DNA of 64,000 nt. It comes from Roseomonas populi (GTDB lineage: Bacteria > Pseudomonadota > Alphaproteobacteria > Acetobacterales > Acetobacteraceae). A program made the translations under genes and the position numbers. Under the pieces are notes generated by a model. It was not told the DNA's origin. It saw only the letters and a program-made list of their open reading frames with translations, and did no database searches. The stretch lies in the NCBI RefSeq assembly GCF_024594815.1, contig NZ_JANJOU010000002.1, forward strand, positions 310,001-374,000, read 5' to 3'. Position 1 is the first letter of the stretch. Every line of letters starts with the position of its first letter. Shown one piece after another: positions 30,095 to 39,023 of this stretch.

Positions 30095-31558
30095 ATGATC
30101 AGCAGACAAGTCCTGCGCCATCAGGATCCTGTCGCCGCGGCACCGGGACGCGGCGCACGCCCCTGGCTCGCGCCCGTGCTCGGCCTCGCCGTGCTGGCCG
30201 CGCCGGCCCTGGCCCGTGGCCAGACGCTGCAGGAGGCGCTGGCCCAGACCTATGCGAACAACCCCACCCTGGCCACGGCCCGCGCCCAGCTGCGCGTGGT
30301 GGACGAGAACGTGCCGCAGGCCCTCGCCGGCTGGCGCCCCACGGTCACCGTCACCGGCAGCGCGGGGTATGGCGTCGGCAACACCCGCCAGCGCTCCACC
30401 AACGTATTCGGCCAGCGTGTGGGCGTGAACACCGACACGGAGCGCGGGATCGCCTCCGTCCAGGCAACCGTCACCCAGCCGCTCTATCGCGGCGGCCGCA
30501 CCGTGGCCGCCACGCGCCGGGCGGAGAACCAGGTGATGGCCCAGCGCGCACGCCTGCTGGCCACCGAGCAGCAGGTGCTGCAGGACGCCGTCACGGCCTA
30601 TGTCAACGTCATTCGCTTCCAGGAGGAGGTTCGCCTCAACCTGAACAACGCGCAGGTCCTGCAGCGCCAGCTGGACGCGACCAACGAGCGCTTCCGGGTC
30701 GGCGAGATCACGCGCACGGACGTGGCCCAGGCCGAGAGCCGCCTGGCAGGCGCTCGCGCCTCCCGCGCCGATTCGGAGGGGCAGCTCCAGAACTCCCGCG
30801 CCGTGTTCCAGCGCGTGATCGGCGGTGCCCCGACCCGGCTGACCGCGCCCCAGCCCCTGTCGCCCGCGGCCCGCACCAACCAGGACGCGTCCCAGGTGGC
30901 GGCGCTGAACAACCCCGCCGTCGTAGCCGCCCTGTTCGACGAGGCGGCGGCCCGCGATTTCATCGACGTGCAGCTCGGCGCCCTGCTGCCGCAGGCCAGT
31001 CTCCAGGCCCAGGCCCTTCGCAGCGACAATCAGACGCTGCCGGGCTTCCGCAGCACGGGCGAGCAGGTCGTGGCCACGGTGACCGTGCCGATCTACCAGG
31101 GCGGCGCCGAGTACGCGGTGGTGCGACAGGCCCGCCAGGATGCCGCCCGGTTGCGGCAGGTGGTGGACGACCAGCGCCGCACCGCCTCTGCCCAGGCCGT
31201 CCAGGCCTGGGAGACGCTGCAGAGCGCCCGCGCCACCGTGGACAGCGTGCGCGCCCAGATCCGCGCCGCCGAGATCGCGCTGGACGGCGTGCAGCGCGAG
31301 GCGGTGGTGGGCAGCCGCACCACGCTCGACGTGCTGAACGCCGAGCAGGAGCTGCTGAACGCCCGCGTCTCACTCGTGCGGGCGCTGGCGAACGTGGTGA
31401 CGGCCAGCCACTCCCTGGCCCAGGCCGTGGGGCGGCTGACGGCGCGGGACCTGCGCTTGCCGGTCGCGCTCTATGACATGGAGTCCTACTACAAGGCGGT
31501 GCGCGACCGCTGGGCCGGCCTCGGCGACTACACCGCGCCCCAGCCCGTCCAGCAGTAG
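30095..31558 (+). CDS. tolC: TolC family outer-membrane efflux channel
   Basis: The 487-residue protein has an N-terminal export signal (hydrophobic P-V-L-G-L-A-V-L-A-A-P-A-L-A-R-G-Q) followed by Q-T-L-Q-E-A-L-A-Q-T-Y-A-N-N-P-T-L, the usual mature TolC start, and two long alpha-helical OEP repeats with Q-V-L-Q-D-A-V-T-A-Y-V-N-V and R-T-D-V-A-Q-A-E-S-R. The second repeat has T-T-L-D-V-L-N-A-E-Q-E-L. It forms the trimeric outer-membrane exit duct for type I secretion or RND/MFP pumps. I chose ATG 30095 over the ATG at 30023 because it places the signal peptide properly. popZ follows after 8 bases. Confidence 0.9.
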   Translation: MISRQVLRHQDPVAAAPGRGARPWLAPVLGLAVLAAPALARGQTLQEALAQTYANNPTLATARAQLRVVDENVPQALAGWRPTVTVTGSAGYGVGNTRQRSTNVFGQRVGVNTDTERGIASVQATVTQPLYRGGRTVAATRRAENQVMAQRARLLATEQQVLQDAVTAYVNVIRFQEEVRLNLNNAQVLQRQLDATNERFRVGEITRTDVAQAESRLAGARASRADSEGQLQNSRAVFQRVIGGAPTRLTAPQPLSPAARTNQDASQVAALNNPAVVAALFDEAAARDFIDVQLGALLPQASLQAQALRSDNQTLPGFRSTGEQVVATVTVPIYQGGAEYAVVRQARQDAARLRQVVDDQRRTASAQAVQAWETLQSARATVDSVRAQIRAAEIALDGVQREAVVGSRTTLDVLNAEQELLNARVSLVRALANVVTASHSLAQAVGRLTARDLRLPVALYDMESYYKAVRDRWAGLGDYTAPQPVQQ

Positions 31559-31566
31559 GATCCCGC

Positions 31567-32118
31567 ATGTCCGGCGCTGCCACCCCACCCGGCCAGGATC
31601 CGTCGATGGAGGACATCCTTGCCTCCATCCGCAAGATCCTGAACGAGGAGGAGGCCGCGCCGGCCGCCGAGGCCTCGCCCGCACCGCAGGCGAGGGAGGC
31701 CGGGCGGGAGCCCGAGCCGCCGCCGCTGGAGCTGACCGAGGCGATGCTGGTGTCGGTGCCGGCCGAGGCCCGGCTCCCGGATCCCCCTCCACCCGAGCCC
31801 GCTCCCGAGCCGCAGCCAGTGGAACCGCCCGCCCTAACGCCCCTGCCGATGCCCGCTCCGCTGCCGGACGCGTTGTCCGAGGGACTGGTGGCGCCTGCCA
31901 CCGCCGCCGCCACGGCCGCCCTGATCGGGCAGCTCGCCCGCACGGTAGCCGCCGAGCGCGCCGCCCCTGTCCATCGCGGCGGCCCCTCGATCGAGGACGT
32001 GGTCCGGGAGGAGATGCGGCCGCTGCTGAAGGAGTGGATGGACGCCCACCTGCCCGCAATGGTGGAGCGGCTGGTCCGTGCGGAGATCGAGCGGGTGGTC
32101 AACCGTTCCCTCGGCTGA
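31567..32118 (+). CDS. popZ: DUF2497/PopZ-like polar organising protein
   Basis: The 183-residue protein has the two short conserved ends of PopZ: N-terminal S-M-E-D-I-L-A-S-I-R-K-I-L-N-E-E (about 13-28) and a C-terminal helical region (about 120-183; S-I-E-D-V-V-R-E-E-M-R-P-L-L-K-E-W-M-D) that drives self-assembly. Between them lies a disordered Pro/Glu-rich linker, as in Caulobacter PopZ. That protein forms a polar matrix that anchors the chromosome origin and polarity factors. Its place between tolC and valS matches other alphaproteobacteria. Confidence 0.85.
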   Translation: MSGAATPPGQDPSMEDILASIRKILNEEEAAPAAEASPAPQAREAGREPEPPPLELTEAMLVSVPAEARLPDPPPPEPAPEPQPVEPPALTPLPMPAPLPDALSEGLVAPATAAATAALIGQLARTVAAERAAPVHRGGPSIEDVVREEMRPLLKEWMDAHLPAMVERLVRAEIERVVNRSLG

Positions 32119-32226
32119 GCGGTGGGGCTACTGGGCAGGCCTGGTCCGGGCTAAGCAGGGCGGGCAGGGCAGGGGGGCGGTGATCGGGCCTTGACGCGGG
32201 GGGCGGCGGTCCGCCAAGCCTCCGCC

Positions 32227-34923
32227 ATGCTCGACAAGACGCTCTCGCCCGCCGGCTTCGAGCCGCGCCTCTACCAGGGCTGGGAGGAATCGGGGGCCTT
32301 CACGGCCAACCCGGCCTCCGGCGCCGCACCCTTCACCATCATGATCCCGCCGCCCAACGTCACGGGCAGCCTCCATGTCGGCCACGCGCTGGACGTCACG
32401 ATCCAGGACACGCTCATCCGCTTCCGCCGCATGCAGGGCCGGGACGCGCTGTGGCAGCCCGGCACGGACCATGCCGGCATCGCCACCCAGATGGTGGTGG
32501 AGCGCCTGCTGGCCGCCGAGGGCAAGGACCGGCGGGAGATGGGGCGCGAGGCCTTCCTCGACCGGGTCTGGCAGTGGAAGGGCGAGAGCGGCGGAACCAT
32601 CACCCGCCAGCTTCGCCGCATGGGCGCCAGCCTCGACTGGTCGCGCGAGCGCTTCACCATGGATGAGGGCCTGTCCGAGGCCGTGCGGGAGGTCTTCGTG
32701 ACCCTGCACCGCCAGGGGCTGCTCTACCGCGACCGCCGCCTGGTGAACTGGGACGTGAAGTTCCAGACCGCCATCTCCGACCTGGAGGTGGAGAGCAAGG
32801 AGGTGAAGGGCAGCCTCTGGCACCTGCGCTACCCCGTGGAGGGGCAGCCCGGCCGCTTCCTCGTGGTGGCGACCACGCGGCCCGAGACGATGCTGGGCGA
32901 CACGGCCGTCGCCGTGAACCCGGAGGATGACCGCTTCCGCGACCTGGTGGGCAAGCACGTTGTCCTGCCCCTGGTCGGCCGCCGCATCCCCGTGGTGGCC
33001 GATGCCTATTCGGACCCGGAGAAGGGCTCGGGCGCGGTGAAGATCACGCCGGCGCACGACTTCAACGACTTCGAGGTCGGCCGCCGCCACGACCTGCCCT
33101 CCCCGAGCGTGCTGGACGCCGAGGGCCGCATGACCCTGGCAGAGATCGAGGGCGAGACCCGCGCCGAGCCCGGCGTGGCCGATCCCGCCTTCCTGGCCAC
33201 CCTGGCGGGGATGGAGCGCTTCGAGGCCCGCAAGGCGATCCTGGCGGAACTGGAGCGGCTGGAGCTGATCGAGAAAATCGAGCCGCACACCCACGCCGTG
33301 CCGCATGGCGACCGCTCCGGCGTGCCCATCGAGCCGCGCCTGACCTGGCAGTGGTACGTGGACGCCGCGACGCTCGCGAAGCCGGCCGTCGAGGCGGTGG
33401 AGACCGGCAAGACCCAGTTCGTGCCGAAGCAGTGGGAGAACACCTTCTTCGCCTGGATGCGCGACATCCAGCCCTGGTGCGTCTCCCGCCAGCTCTGGTG
33501 GGGGCACCAGATTCCGGCCTGGTACGGGCCCGATGGTCATATCTTCGTCGAGCGCACCGAGGCGGAGGCCCTGGCCGCCGCCCGCGCCCGCTATGGCGAC
33601 GACCGGGAACTGACGCGCGACCCCGACGTGCTGGACACCTGGTTCTCCTCCGGCCTCTGGCCCTTCTCCACGCTCGGCTGGCCGCGGCAGACGCCGGAAC
33701 TGGCCCGCTACTACCCCGGCGATGTGCTGGTGACGGGCTTCGACATCATCTTCTTCTGGGTCGCCCGGATGATGATGCTGGGCATCCACTTCATGGGCGA
33801 GGTGCCGTTCAAGACCGTGAACATCCACGGGCTGGTGCGGGACGAGCGCGGCCAGAAGATGTCCAAGTCCAAGGGCAACGTCATGGACCCGCTGGAGCTG
33901 GCGGATGCCTATGGCGCCGATGCCCTGCGCTTCACCCTGGCCTCCTTCGCGGGCCCGGGCCGGGATGTGCGGCTCGGCCGGCAAAAGGTGGAGAGCAACC
34001 GCGCCTTCGTCACCAAGCTGTGGAACGCCGCCCGCTTCTGCGAGATGAACGGGATCGCGCCGGACCGCTCCTTCGACCCGATGAAGGCCTCCACGCCGCT
34101 GGCGCGCTGGATCATCGATGCGGGTAACGCGGCCATCGCCGAGGCGACGGCCGCGCTGGAAGCGTACCGGCTGGATGACTACGCGGCCGCCCTCTACCGC
34201 TTCACCTGGGGCAGCTTCTGCGACTGGTTCCTGGAGCTGGCCAAGCCGGCCCTGACCGGGCCGGACGGGGTGGAGAAGGATGAGGCGAAGGGTGCCGCCC
34301 AGCACGTGCTGGGGCTGATCCTTCGGCTGGCCCATCCGGTGATGCCCTATGTCACCGAAGAGCTGTGGGACCGCTTCGGCTACGGGCCGGAGGGCAGCCT
34401 CATCCGCACCTCCTGGCCCGAGCCCGTGGCCGTGATGGGAGCGGACGCCGCGCGGGCGGAGCTGAACTGGCTGGTGGGCTTCATCTCCGAGGTCCGCACG
34501 GTGCGGGCGGAGGTGAACGTGCCGCCCTCCGTCACCGTCCCGCTGCTGGTCCAGGGTGCCTCCGGCGAGACCATGGCCCGTGCGGCGCGCTGGATCGAGC
34601 CGATCCGCCGCATGGCCCGCGCGACCGAGGTGGCCTCCCATGAGGGCCCGGCCCCCGCCGGCGTGGCCCAGGCCGTGGTGGGCGAGGCGACGGTCATGCT
34701 GCCCCTCGAGGGCGTGGTGGACCTCGCCGCGGAGCGCGCGCGGCTCTCCAAGGAGCACGCGAAGGTGGAGGCCGAGGCCCGGAAGATCGCGCAGAAGCTG
34801 GCGAACCCGGACTTCACCAGCCGCGCGAAAGAAGAGGTGGTGGAGGAGACGCGCGAGCGCCTCGCTGGCGCCGAGGCCGAGGCGGCGCGGTTGGCCGCGG
34901 CCCTGTCCCGAATCGCGGCCTGA
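32227..34923 (+). CDS. valS: Valyl-tRNA synthetase
   Basis: The 898-residue class I synthetase shows the HIGH motif as H50-V-G-H53 in T-G-S-L-H-V-G-H-A-L, the KMSKS motif at 544-548, and the editing domain between them. It closes with a C-terminal coiled coil (E-R-A-R-L-S-K-E-H-A-K-V-E...) typical of ValRS. The ATG at 32227 fits the family N-terminus; a TTG at 32191 would add 12 unusual residues. Length is usual for ValRS. The stop overlaps the start of a small membrane protein gene (TGATG). Confidence 0.97.
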   Translation: MLDKTLSPAGFEPRLYQGWEESGAFTANPASGAAPFTIMIPPPNVTGSLHVGHALDVTIQDTLIRFRRMQGRDALWQPGTDHAGIATQMVVERLLAAEGKDRREMGREAFLDRVWQWKGESGGTITRQLRRMGASLDWSRERFTMDEGLSEAVREVFVTLHRQGLLYRDRRLVNWDVKFQTAISDLEVESKEVKGSLWHLRYPVEGQPGRFLVVATTRPETMLGDTAVAVNPEDDRFRDLVGKHVVLPLVGRRIPVVADAYSDPEKGSGAVKITPAHDFNDFEVGRRHDLPSPSVLDAEGRMTLAEIEGETRAEPGVADPAFLATLAGMERFEARKAILAELERLELIEKIEPHTHAVPHGDRSGVPIEPRLTWQWYVDAATLAKPAVEAVETGKTQFVPKQWENTFFAWMRDIQPWCVSRQLWWGHQIPAWYGPDGHIFVERTEAEALAAARARYGDDRELTRDPDVLDTWFSSGLWPFSTLGWPRQTPELARYYPGDVLVTGFDIIFFWVARMMMLGIHFMGEVPFKTVNIHGLVRDERGQKMSKSKGNVMDPLELADAYGADALRFTLASFAGPGRDVRLGRQKVESNRAFVTKLWNAARFCEMNGIAPDRSFDPMKASTPLARWIIDAGNAAIAEATAALEAYRLDDYAAALYRFTWGSFCDWFLELAKPALTGPDGVEKDEAKGAAQHVLGLILRLAHPVMPYVTEELWDRFGYGPEGSLIRTSWPEPVAVMGADAARAELNWLVGFISEVRTVRAEVNVPPSVTVPLLVQGASGETMARAARWIEPIRRMARATEVASHEGPAPAGVAQAVVGEATVMLPLEGVVDLAAERARLSKEHAKVEAEARKIAQKLANPDFTSRAKEEVVEETRERLAGAEAEAARLAAALSRIAA

Positions 34924-35108
34924 TGCGCTTCTTCGACTTCTTCGCGCTAGCAGTGCTGGTGGCCGTGCCCATCCTGTGGTGCCGGTCCCGCCTGCCGCAG
35001 CTGAACCGGGAGCCACCGATCACCGACCGGCAGGCGGTGATGATCGGCTGCATCGTCGCCGTGCTGCTCTCGGGCTTCTACGTCTACCGCTACGTGCTGT
35101 ACCGCTGA
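34923..35108 (+). CDS. Small two-helix membrane protein
   Basis: The 61-residue protein has two hydrophobic segments (about 6-20 and 41-58) linked by a polar stretch with R-L-P-Q-L-N-R-E-P-P-I-T-D. I do not recognise a family. The ATG shares one base with the valS stop (TGATG), so it is probably translationally coupled to valS. A strong hairpin follows. The coupling and the clean two-helix pattern argue that it is real. Confidence 0.6.
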   Translation: MRFFDFFALAVLVAVPILWCRSRLPQLNREPPITDRQAVMIGCIVAVLLSGFYVYRYVLYR

Positions 35109-35119
35109 GGCGGTTTCTC

Positions 35120-35144
35120 GTCCGGGGTGGCCGCCATCCCGGAC
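35120..35144 (+). terminator. Hairpin at the end of the valS transcript
   Basis: A 7-bp stem (35120-35126 with 35138-35144) with extendable inner pairing follows the small membrane gene by 11 bases. It lacks a T-tract; the terminator role is positional. Confidence 0.4.
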
Positions 35145-35251
35145 GGGCCAGCCGCGCTTTCTCCGCAACCCAGCCAGGGTCCGGGACTTCTGTCACGAGG
35201 CGCCACGGGGCGCATTACCTCGGTGACAATCCCTGATCTGGCGAGGTTCCC

Positions 35252-36577
35252 ATGCCCGACGCGACCACCCTCAGCCCGGCGGAGGAGAGGGCCGACACCC
35301 GCAGGCGGGTCTGGGCCATCGTCGGCGGCTCCTCCGGCAACCTCGTCGAGTGGTACGATTTCTACGTCTATGCCGCGACGGCGCTCTACTTCGCGCCTGC
35401 CTTCTTCCCGTCGGGCGACAGCACCACGCAGCTGCTGAACTCGGCCGCTGTCTTCGCGGTGGGGTTCCTGATGCGCCCCATCGGCGGCTGGCTATTCGGC
35501 ACCATCGGGGACCGCTTCGGCCGCCGCACCTCCATGATGATCTCCGTGCTCATGATGTGCTTCGGCTCGCTGATGATCGCGGTGCTGCCCACCTATGCCA
35601 GCATCGGCGTGGCGGCCCCCGTGCTGCTGGTGGTGGCGCGGCTGATCCAGGGCCTCTCCGTGGGCGGGGAGTACGGGACCAGCGCCACTTACATGAGCGA
35701 GGTGGCGGCCCAGAAGCACCGGGGCTTCTTCGCCTCCTTCCAGTACGTCACGCTCATCGGCGGCCAGCTGCTGGCGCTCTTGGTGCTGGTGATCCTGCAG
35801 GGCATCTTCCCGGCCGAGGAGATCCGCGCCTGGGCCTGGCGCATTCCGTTCTTCATCGGGGCGGCGGCCGCCATCGTCGCCCTCTTCCTGCGCCGCGCGC
35901 TGCATGAGACGACCACAAAGGCCAGCCGGTCCAAGGAGGGCACGGGGACGATCGCGCTTCTGCTGCGGCACCCCAAGCCGCTGCTGCAGGTCATCCTGCT
36001 GACCTCGGGCGGCAGCCTCGCCTTCTATACTTACACGACGTACATGCAGAAGTTCCTGGTCAACACCTCCGGCTTCTCCGCGGAGCGGGCGAGCGTGACC
36101 ATGACCTTCGTTCTTTTCTGCTACATGTGCCTGCAGCCGCTCTTCGGAGCGATCTCGGACCGCGTGGGGCGCCGGATCTGCCTGATCCTCTTCGGGCTGG
36201 GCGGGGCAGTCATGACGGTCCCGCTGCTGACGATGCTGGCGGGCGTCACCTCCTCCGTCAGCGCTTTCGCCATCATCCTCGGCGCTCTTGCGGTGGTCAG
36301 CCTCTACACGTCGATCTCCGGCGTGGTGAAGGCGGAGCTCTTCCCGGCGGAAATCCGGGCGCTTGGCGTGGGGCTTGGCTACGCCATCGCGAATTCTCTC
36401 TTCGGCGGCACCGCGGAGTACGTGGCGCTGTGGTTCAAGGCGCAGGGAATGGAGAGCAGCTTCTTCTGGTATGTCTCCGGCCTCTGCGTCCTTTCTCTGC
36501 TCGCGGCCATCTCCATGCGCGACACGCGGGTGCACGGCCACCTGGCACGGGAAGAGGCGGAAGGGGTGATCCGTTGA
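35252..36577 (+). CDS. MFS transporter, metabolite:H+ symporter type (KgtP/ProP-like)
   Basis: The 441-residue protein has about 12 membrane helices and the signature N-terminus G-N-L-V-E-W-Y-D-F-Y-V-Y-A of the metabolite:H+ symporter subfamily. It also has the G-D-R-F-G-R-R-T motif after helix 2 (about 85-92) and R-L-I-Q-G-L-S-V-G-G-E-Y-G-T. Relatives import alpha-ketoglutarate, proline/betaine, citrate or shikimate. The substrate is not assigned. Its stop overlaps the TTG start of the exonuclease gene. Confidence 0.88.
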   Translation: MPDATTLSPAEERADTRRRVWAIVGGSSGNLVEWYDFYVYAATALYFAPAFFPSGDSTTQLLNSAAVFAVGFLMRPIGGWLFGTIGDRFGRRTSMMISVLMMCFGSLMIAVLPTYASIGVAAPVLLVVARLIQGLSVGGEYGTSATYMSEVAAQKHRGFFASFQYVTLIGGQLLALLVLVILQGIFPAEEIRAWAWRIPFFIGAAAAIVALFLRRALHETTTKASRSKEGTGTIALLLRHPKPLLQVILLTSGGSLAFYTYTTYMQKFLVNTSGFSAERASVTMTFVLFCYMCLQPLFGAISDRVGRRICLILFGLGGAVMTVPLLTMLAGVTSSVSAFAIILGALAVVSLYTSISGVVKAELFPAEIRALGVGLGYAIANSLFGGTAEYVALWFKAQGMESSFFWYVSGLCVLSLLAAISMRDTRVHGHLAREEAEGVIR

Positions 36578-37134
36578 TCGTCTTTCTCGACTTCGAGGCG
36601 AGCGGGCTGGGCAAGCACGGCTACCCCATCGAAGTCGGCTGGGCGGCCGAGGATGGGACGGAGGAGAACCACCTCATCCGCCCCGCCCCGGGCTGGGAGG
36701 AGTGGGACGAGGGTGCCGAGGCGATTCACGGCATCAGCCGGGAACGCCTTGAGCGCGAGGGCGAGCCGCACGAGGCCGTAGCGCGGCGGATGGTGGCGGT
36801 GCTGACCGGCCACGACCTCTATGTTTCCGCACCTTCCTGGGACGGGCACTGGCTCAGCCTCCTCCTCCGCGCCGCCGGCCTGCCCCGGCACGCCCTGCGG
36901 CTGCGGGACACGGAGGAGGCTCGCCAGGGGGCAGCCCTTTCCGCGCTGAAGGCGGCAGGGTTGGACCCGGCGGAGCACAGCGGCGTCTTGGTCTCGATCC
37001 TCGGGCAGATGACAGAGCGGGCCGAGAACGGAACCCCTGCTCACCGAGCCATGGAGGACTCCCGGCGGGAGCTTGCCCTGTGGCGCGAGACCCGGCGCCG
37101 GATGGACGAGGCGATTGCCGGGCTGAAGGGCTAG
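36574..37134 (+). CDS. DEDDh 3'-5' exonuclease (DnaQ-like)
   Basis: The 186-residue protein contains the three exonuclease motifs in order: Exo I D-F-E-A-S-G (about residues 6-11), Exo II around S-A-P-S-W-D-G-H-W, and Exo III H-R-A-M-E-D-S-R with the H and D of the DEDDh type. It may trim RNA or DNA; the exact substrate is unknown. I infer the TTG start at 36574, whose TTGA overlaps the transporter stop; no ATG closer to the Exo I motif exists. The frame is open upstream only as a shadow of the transporter gene. Confidence 0.78.
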   Translation: MIVFLDFEASGLGKHGYPIEVGWAAEDGTEENHLIRPAPGWEEWDEGAEAIHGISRERLEREGEPHEAVARRMVAVLTGHDLYVSAPSWDGHWLSLLLRAAGLPRHALRLRDTEEARQGAALSALKAAGLDPAEHSGVLVSILGQMTERAENGTPAHRAMEDSRRELALWRETRRRMDEAIAGLKG

Positions 37135-37229
37135 GGAAGGGCTGCATTGCGCGCCGCGCCGTTGCGGCAGGCGGTTCGTTGCGCGATACAGCCCGGCGCG
37201 AGAGGAAAATGCCCCAGAGGACAATGGAT

Positions 37230-38954
37230 ATGCCGGACAACACCTGGGACAAGTCCCGCCTTCCCAGCCGCCACGTGACCGTGGGGCCGGAGCGCGCCCC
37301 GCATCGCTCCTACTACTACGCCATGGGCATGACGGAGGAGGAGATCGCCCAGCCGCTGGTGGGCGTCGCCACCTGCTGGAACGAGGCCGCCCCCTGCAAC
37401 ATCGCGCTCAACCGCCAGGCGCAGAGCGTCAAGACCGGCGTGAAGCAGGCCCACGGGTCGCCCCGCGAGTTCACCACCATCACGGTGACGGACGGCATCG
37501 CCATGGGTCACCAGGGCATGAAGTCGTCCCTCGCCAGCCGCGACGCCATCGCCGACACGGTGGAGCTGACCATGCGCGGCCACTGCTACGACGCGATGGT
37601 CGGGCTGGCCGGCTGCGACAAGTCCTTGCCCGGCATGATGATGGCGATGCTGCGCCTGAACGTGCCCAGCGTGTTCATGTATGGCGGCTCCATCCTGCCC
37701 GGCCACTTCAAGGGCAAGGACGTGACGGTCGTGGACGTGTTCGAGGCTGTGGGCATGCACGCCGCCGGCCGCATGTCCGACGAGGAGCTGCACGAGCTGG
37801 AATGCGTGGCCTGCCCCAGCGCCGGCGCCTGCGGCGGCCAGTTCACCGCCAACACCATGGCCACCGTGTCGGAGGCGATCGGCCTCGCGCTCCCCGGTTC
37901 CGCCGGCGCCCCGGCGCCCTATGAGGACCGCGACAAGTGGGCGGTGGAATCTGGCCGCGCGGTGATGAACCTGCTGCGGAAGAACATCCGCCCGCGCGAC
38001 ATCGTCACCATGGACAGCCTCTACAACGCCGCCCTGATCGTGGGCGCCACCGGCGGCTCCACCAATGCCGGCCTGCACCTGCCGGCCATGGCGCATGAGG
38101 CGGGGATCAAGTTCACCCTGCACGACGTGGCGGAGATCATGCGGAAGGCGCCCTATATCGGCGACCTGAAGCCCGGCGGCCGCTACGTGGCCTTCGACGT
38201 CTACAAGGTCGGCGGCATCCCCGTAATCGTAAAGGCGCTGCTGGAGGCCGGGCTTCTGCGGGGCGACTGCATGACGGTGACCGGCAAGACGCTCGCGGAG
38301 AACCACCGTGAGGTGATCTTCCCGAAGGACCAGGACGTGATCCGCCCCGTTTCCAACCCGCTTTCCGAGACGGGCGGCGTGGTCGGGCTGAAGGGCAACC
38401 TCGCCCCGGACGGCGCCATTGTGAAAATCGCCGGCATGAAGGAGCTGCGCTTCGAGGGCACGGCACTCTGCTTCGACCGCGAGGAGGACGCCTTCGCGGC
38501 CGTGGAGGCCCGTGCCTACAAGAAGGGCGACGTGATCATCATCCGCTACGAGGGGCCGAAGGGCGGCCCGGGCATGCGGGAGATGCTCTCCACCACGGCC
38601 GCCCTCTACGGCCAGGGTGCGGGGGCGGATGTAGCCCTGATCACCGATGGCCGCTTCTCCGGCGCCACCCGCGGCTTCTGCATCGGGCATGTCGGGCCTG
38701 AGGCGGCGGTGGGCGGGCCGATCGCGCTGCTGAAGGATGGCGACCGCATCGTGATCGACGCCGGCAAGGGCACGATCGACGTGGACCTCTCCGATGAGGA
38801 GCTGGCCCGGCGCAAGGCCGAGTGGAAGCCGCGCAAGACGGACTACAACTCCGGCGCGCTGTGGAAATACGCTCAGCTCGTCGGCCCGGCCCATCTCGGC
38901 GCCGTCACCCATCCCGGCGGCGAGGCGGAGACCCACGTCTACGCCGACATTTGA
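37230..38954 (+). CDS. ilvD: Dihydroxy-acid dehydratase
   Basis: The 574-residue protein has the iron-sulfur ligands C49 (A-T-C-W-N-E), C129 (A-G-C-D-K-S) and C201 (G-A-C-G-G-Q) plus K131, expected for the 2Fe-2S dehydratase that makes 2-keto acids in valine, leucine and isoleucine synthesis. I prefer the ATG at 37230, with AGAGGA at 37216-37221 eight bases upstream; ATGs at 37209 and 37224 would add 7 or 2 residues. It is monocistronic between the exonuclease and pdxA. Confidence 0.95.
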   Translation: MPDNTWDKSRLPSRHVTVGPERAPHRSYYYAMGMTEEEIAQPLVGVATCWNEAAPCNIALNRQAQSVKTGVKQAHGSPREFTTITVTDGIAMGHQGMKSSLASRDAIADTVELTMRGHCYDAMVGLAGCDKSLPGMMMAMLRLNVPSVFMYGGSILPGHFKGKDVTVVDVFEAVGMHAAGRMSDEELHELECVACPSAGACGGQFTANTMATVSEAIGLALPGSAGAPAPYEDRDKWAVESGRAVMNLLRKNIRPRDIVTMDSLYNAALIVGATGGSTNAGLHLPAMAHEAGIKFTLHDVAEIMRKAPYIGDLKPGGRYVAFDVYKVGGIPVIVKALLEAGLLRGDCMTVTGKTLAENHREVIFPKDQDVIRPVSNPLSETGGVVGLKGNLAPDGAIVKIAGMKELRFEGTALCFDREEDAFAAVEARAYKKGDVIIIRYEGPKGGPGMREMLSTTAALYGQGAGADVALITDGRFSGATRGFCIGHVGPEAAVGGPIALLKDGDRIVIDAGKGTIDVDLSDEELARRKAEWKPRKTDYNSGALWKYAQLVGPAHLGAVTHPGGEAETHVYADI

Positions 38955-39023
38955 TCGGCACGGGGCAGCCATGATCCGGCGGCGCGGTGCGGCAGAGGGC
39001 CGCGCCGTGCCAGTCTCCCAGGG

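Noticed and set aside
32128-35016. A 962-codon open frame antisense to valS
   Set aside because: Composition is repetitive and motif-free; valS with HIGH and KMSKS motifs is the real gene.
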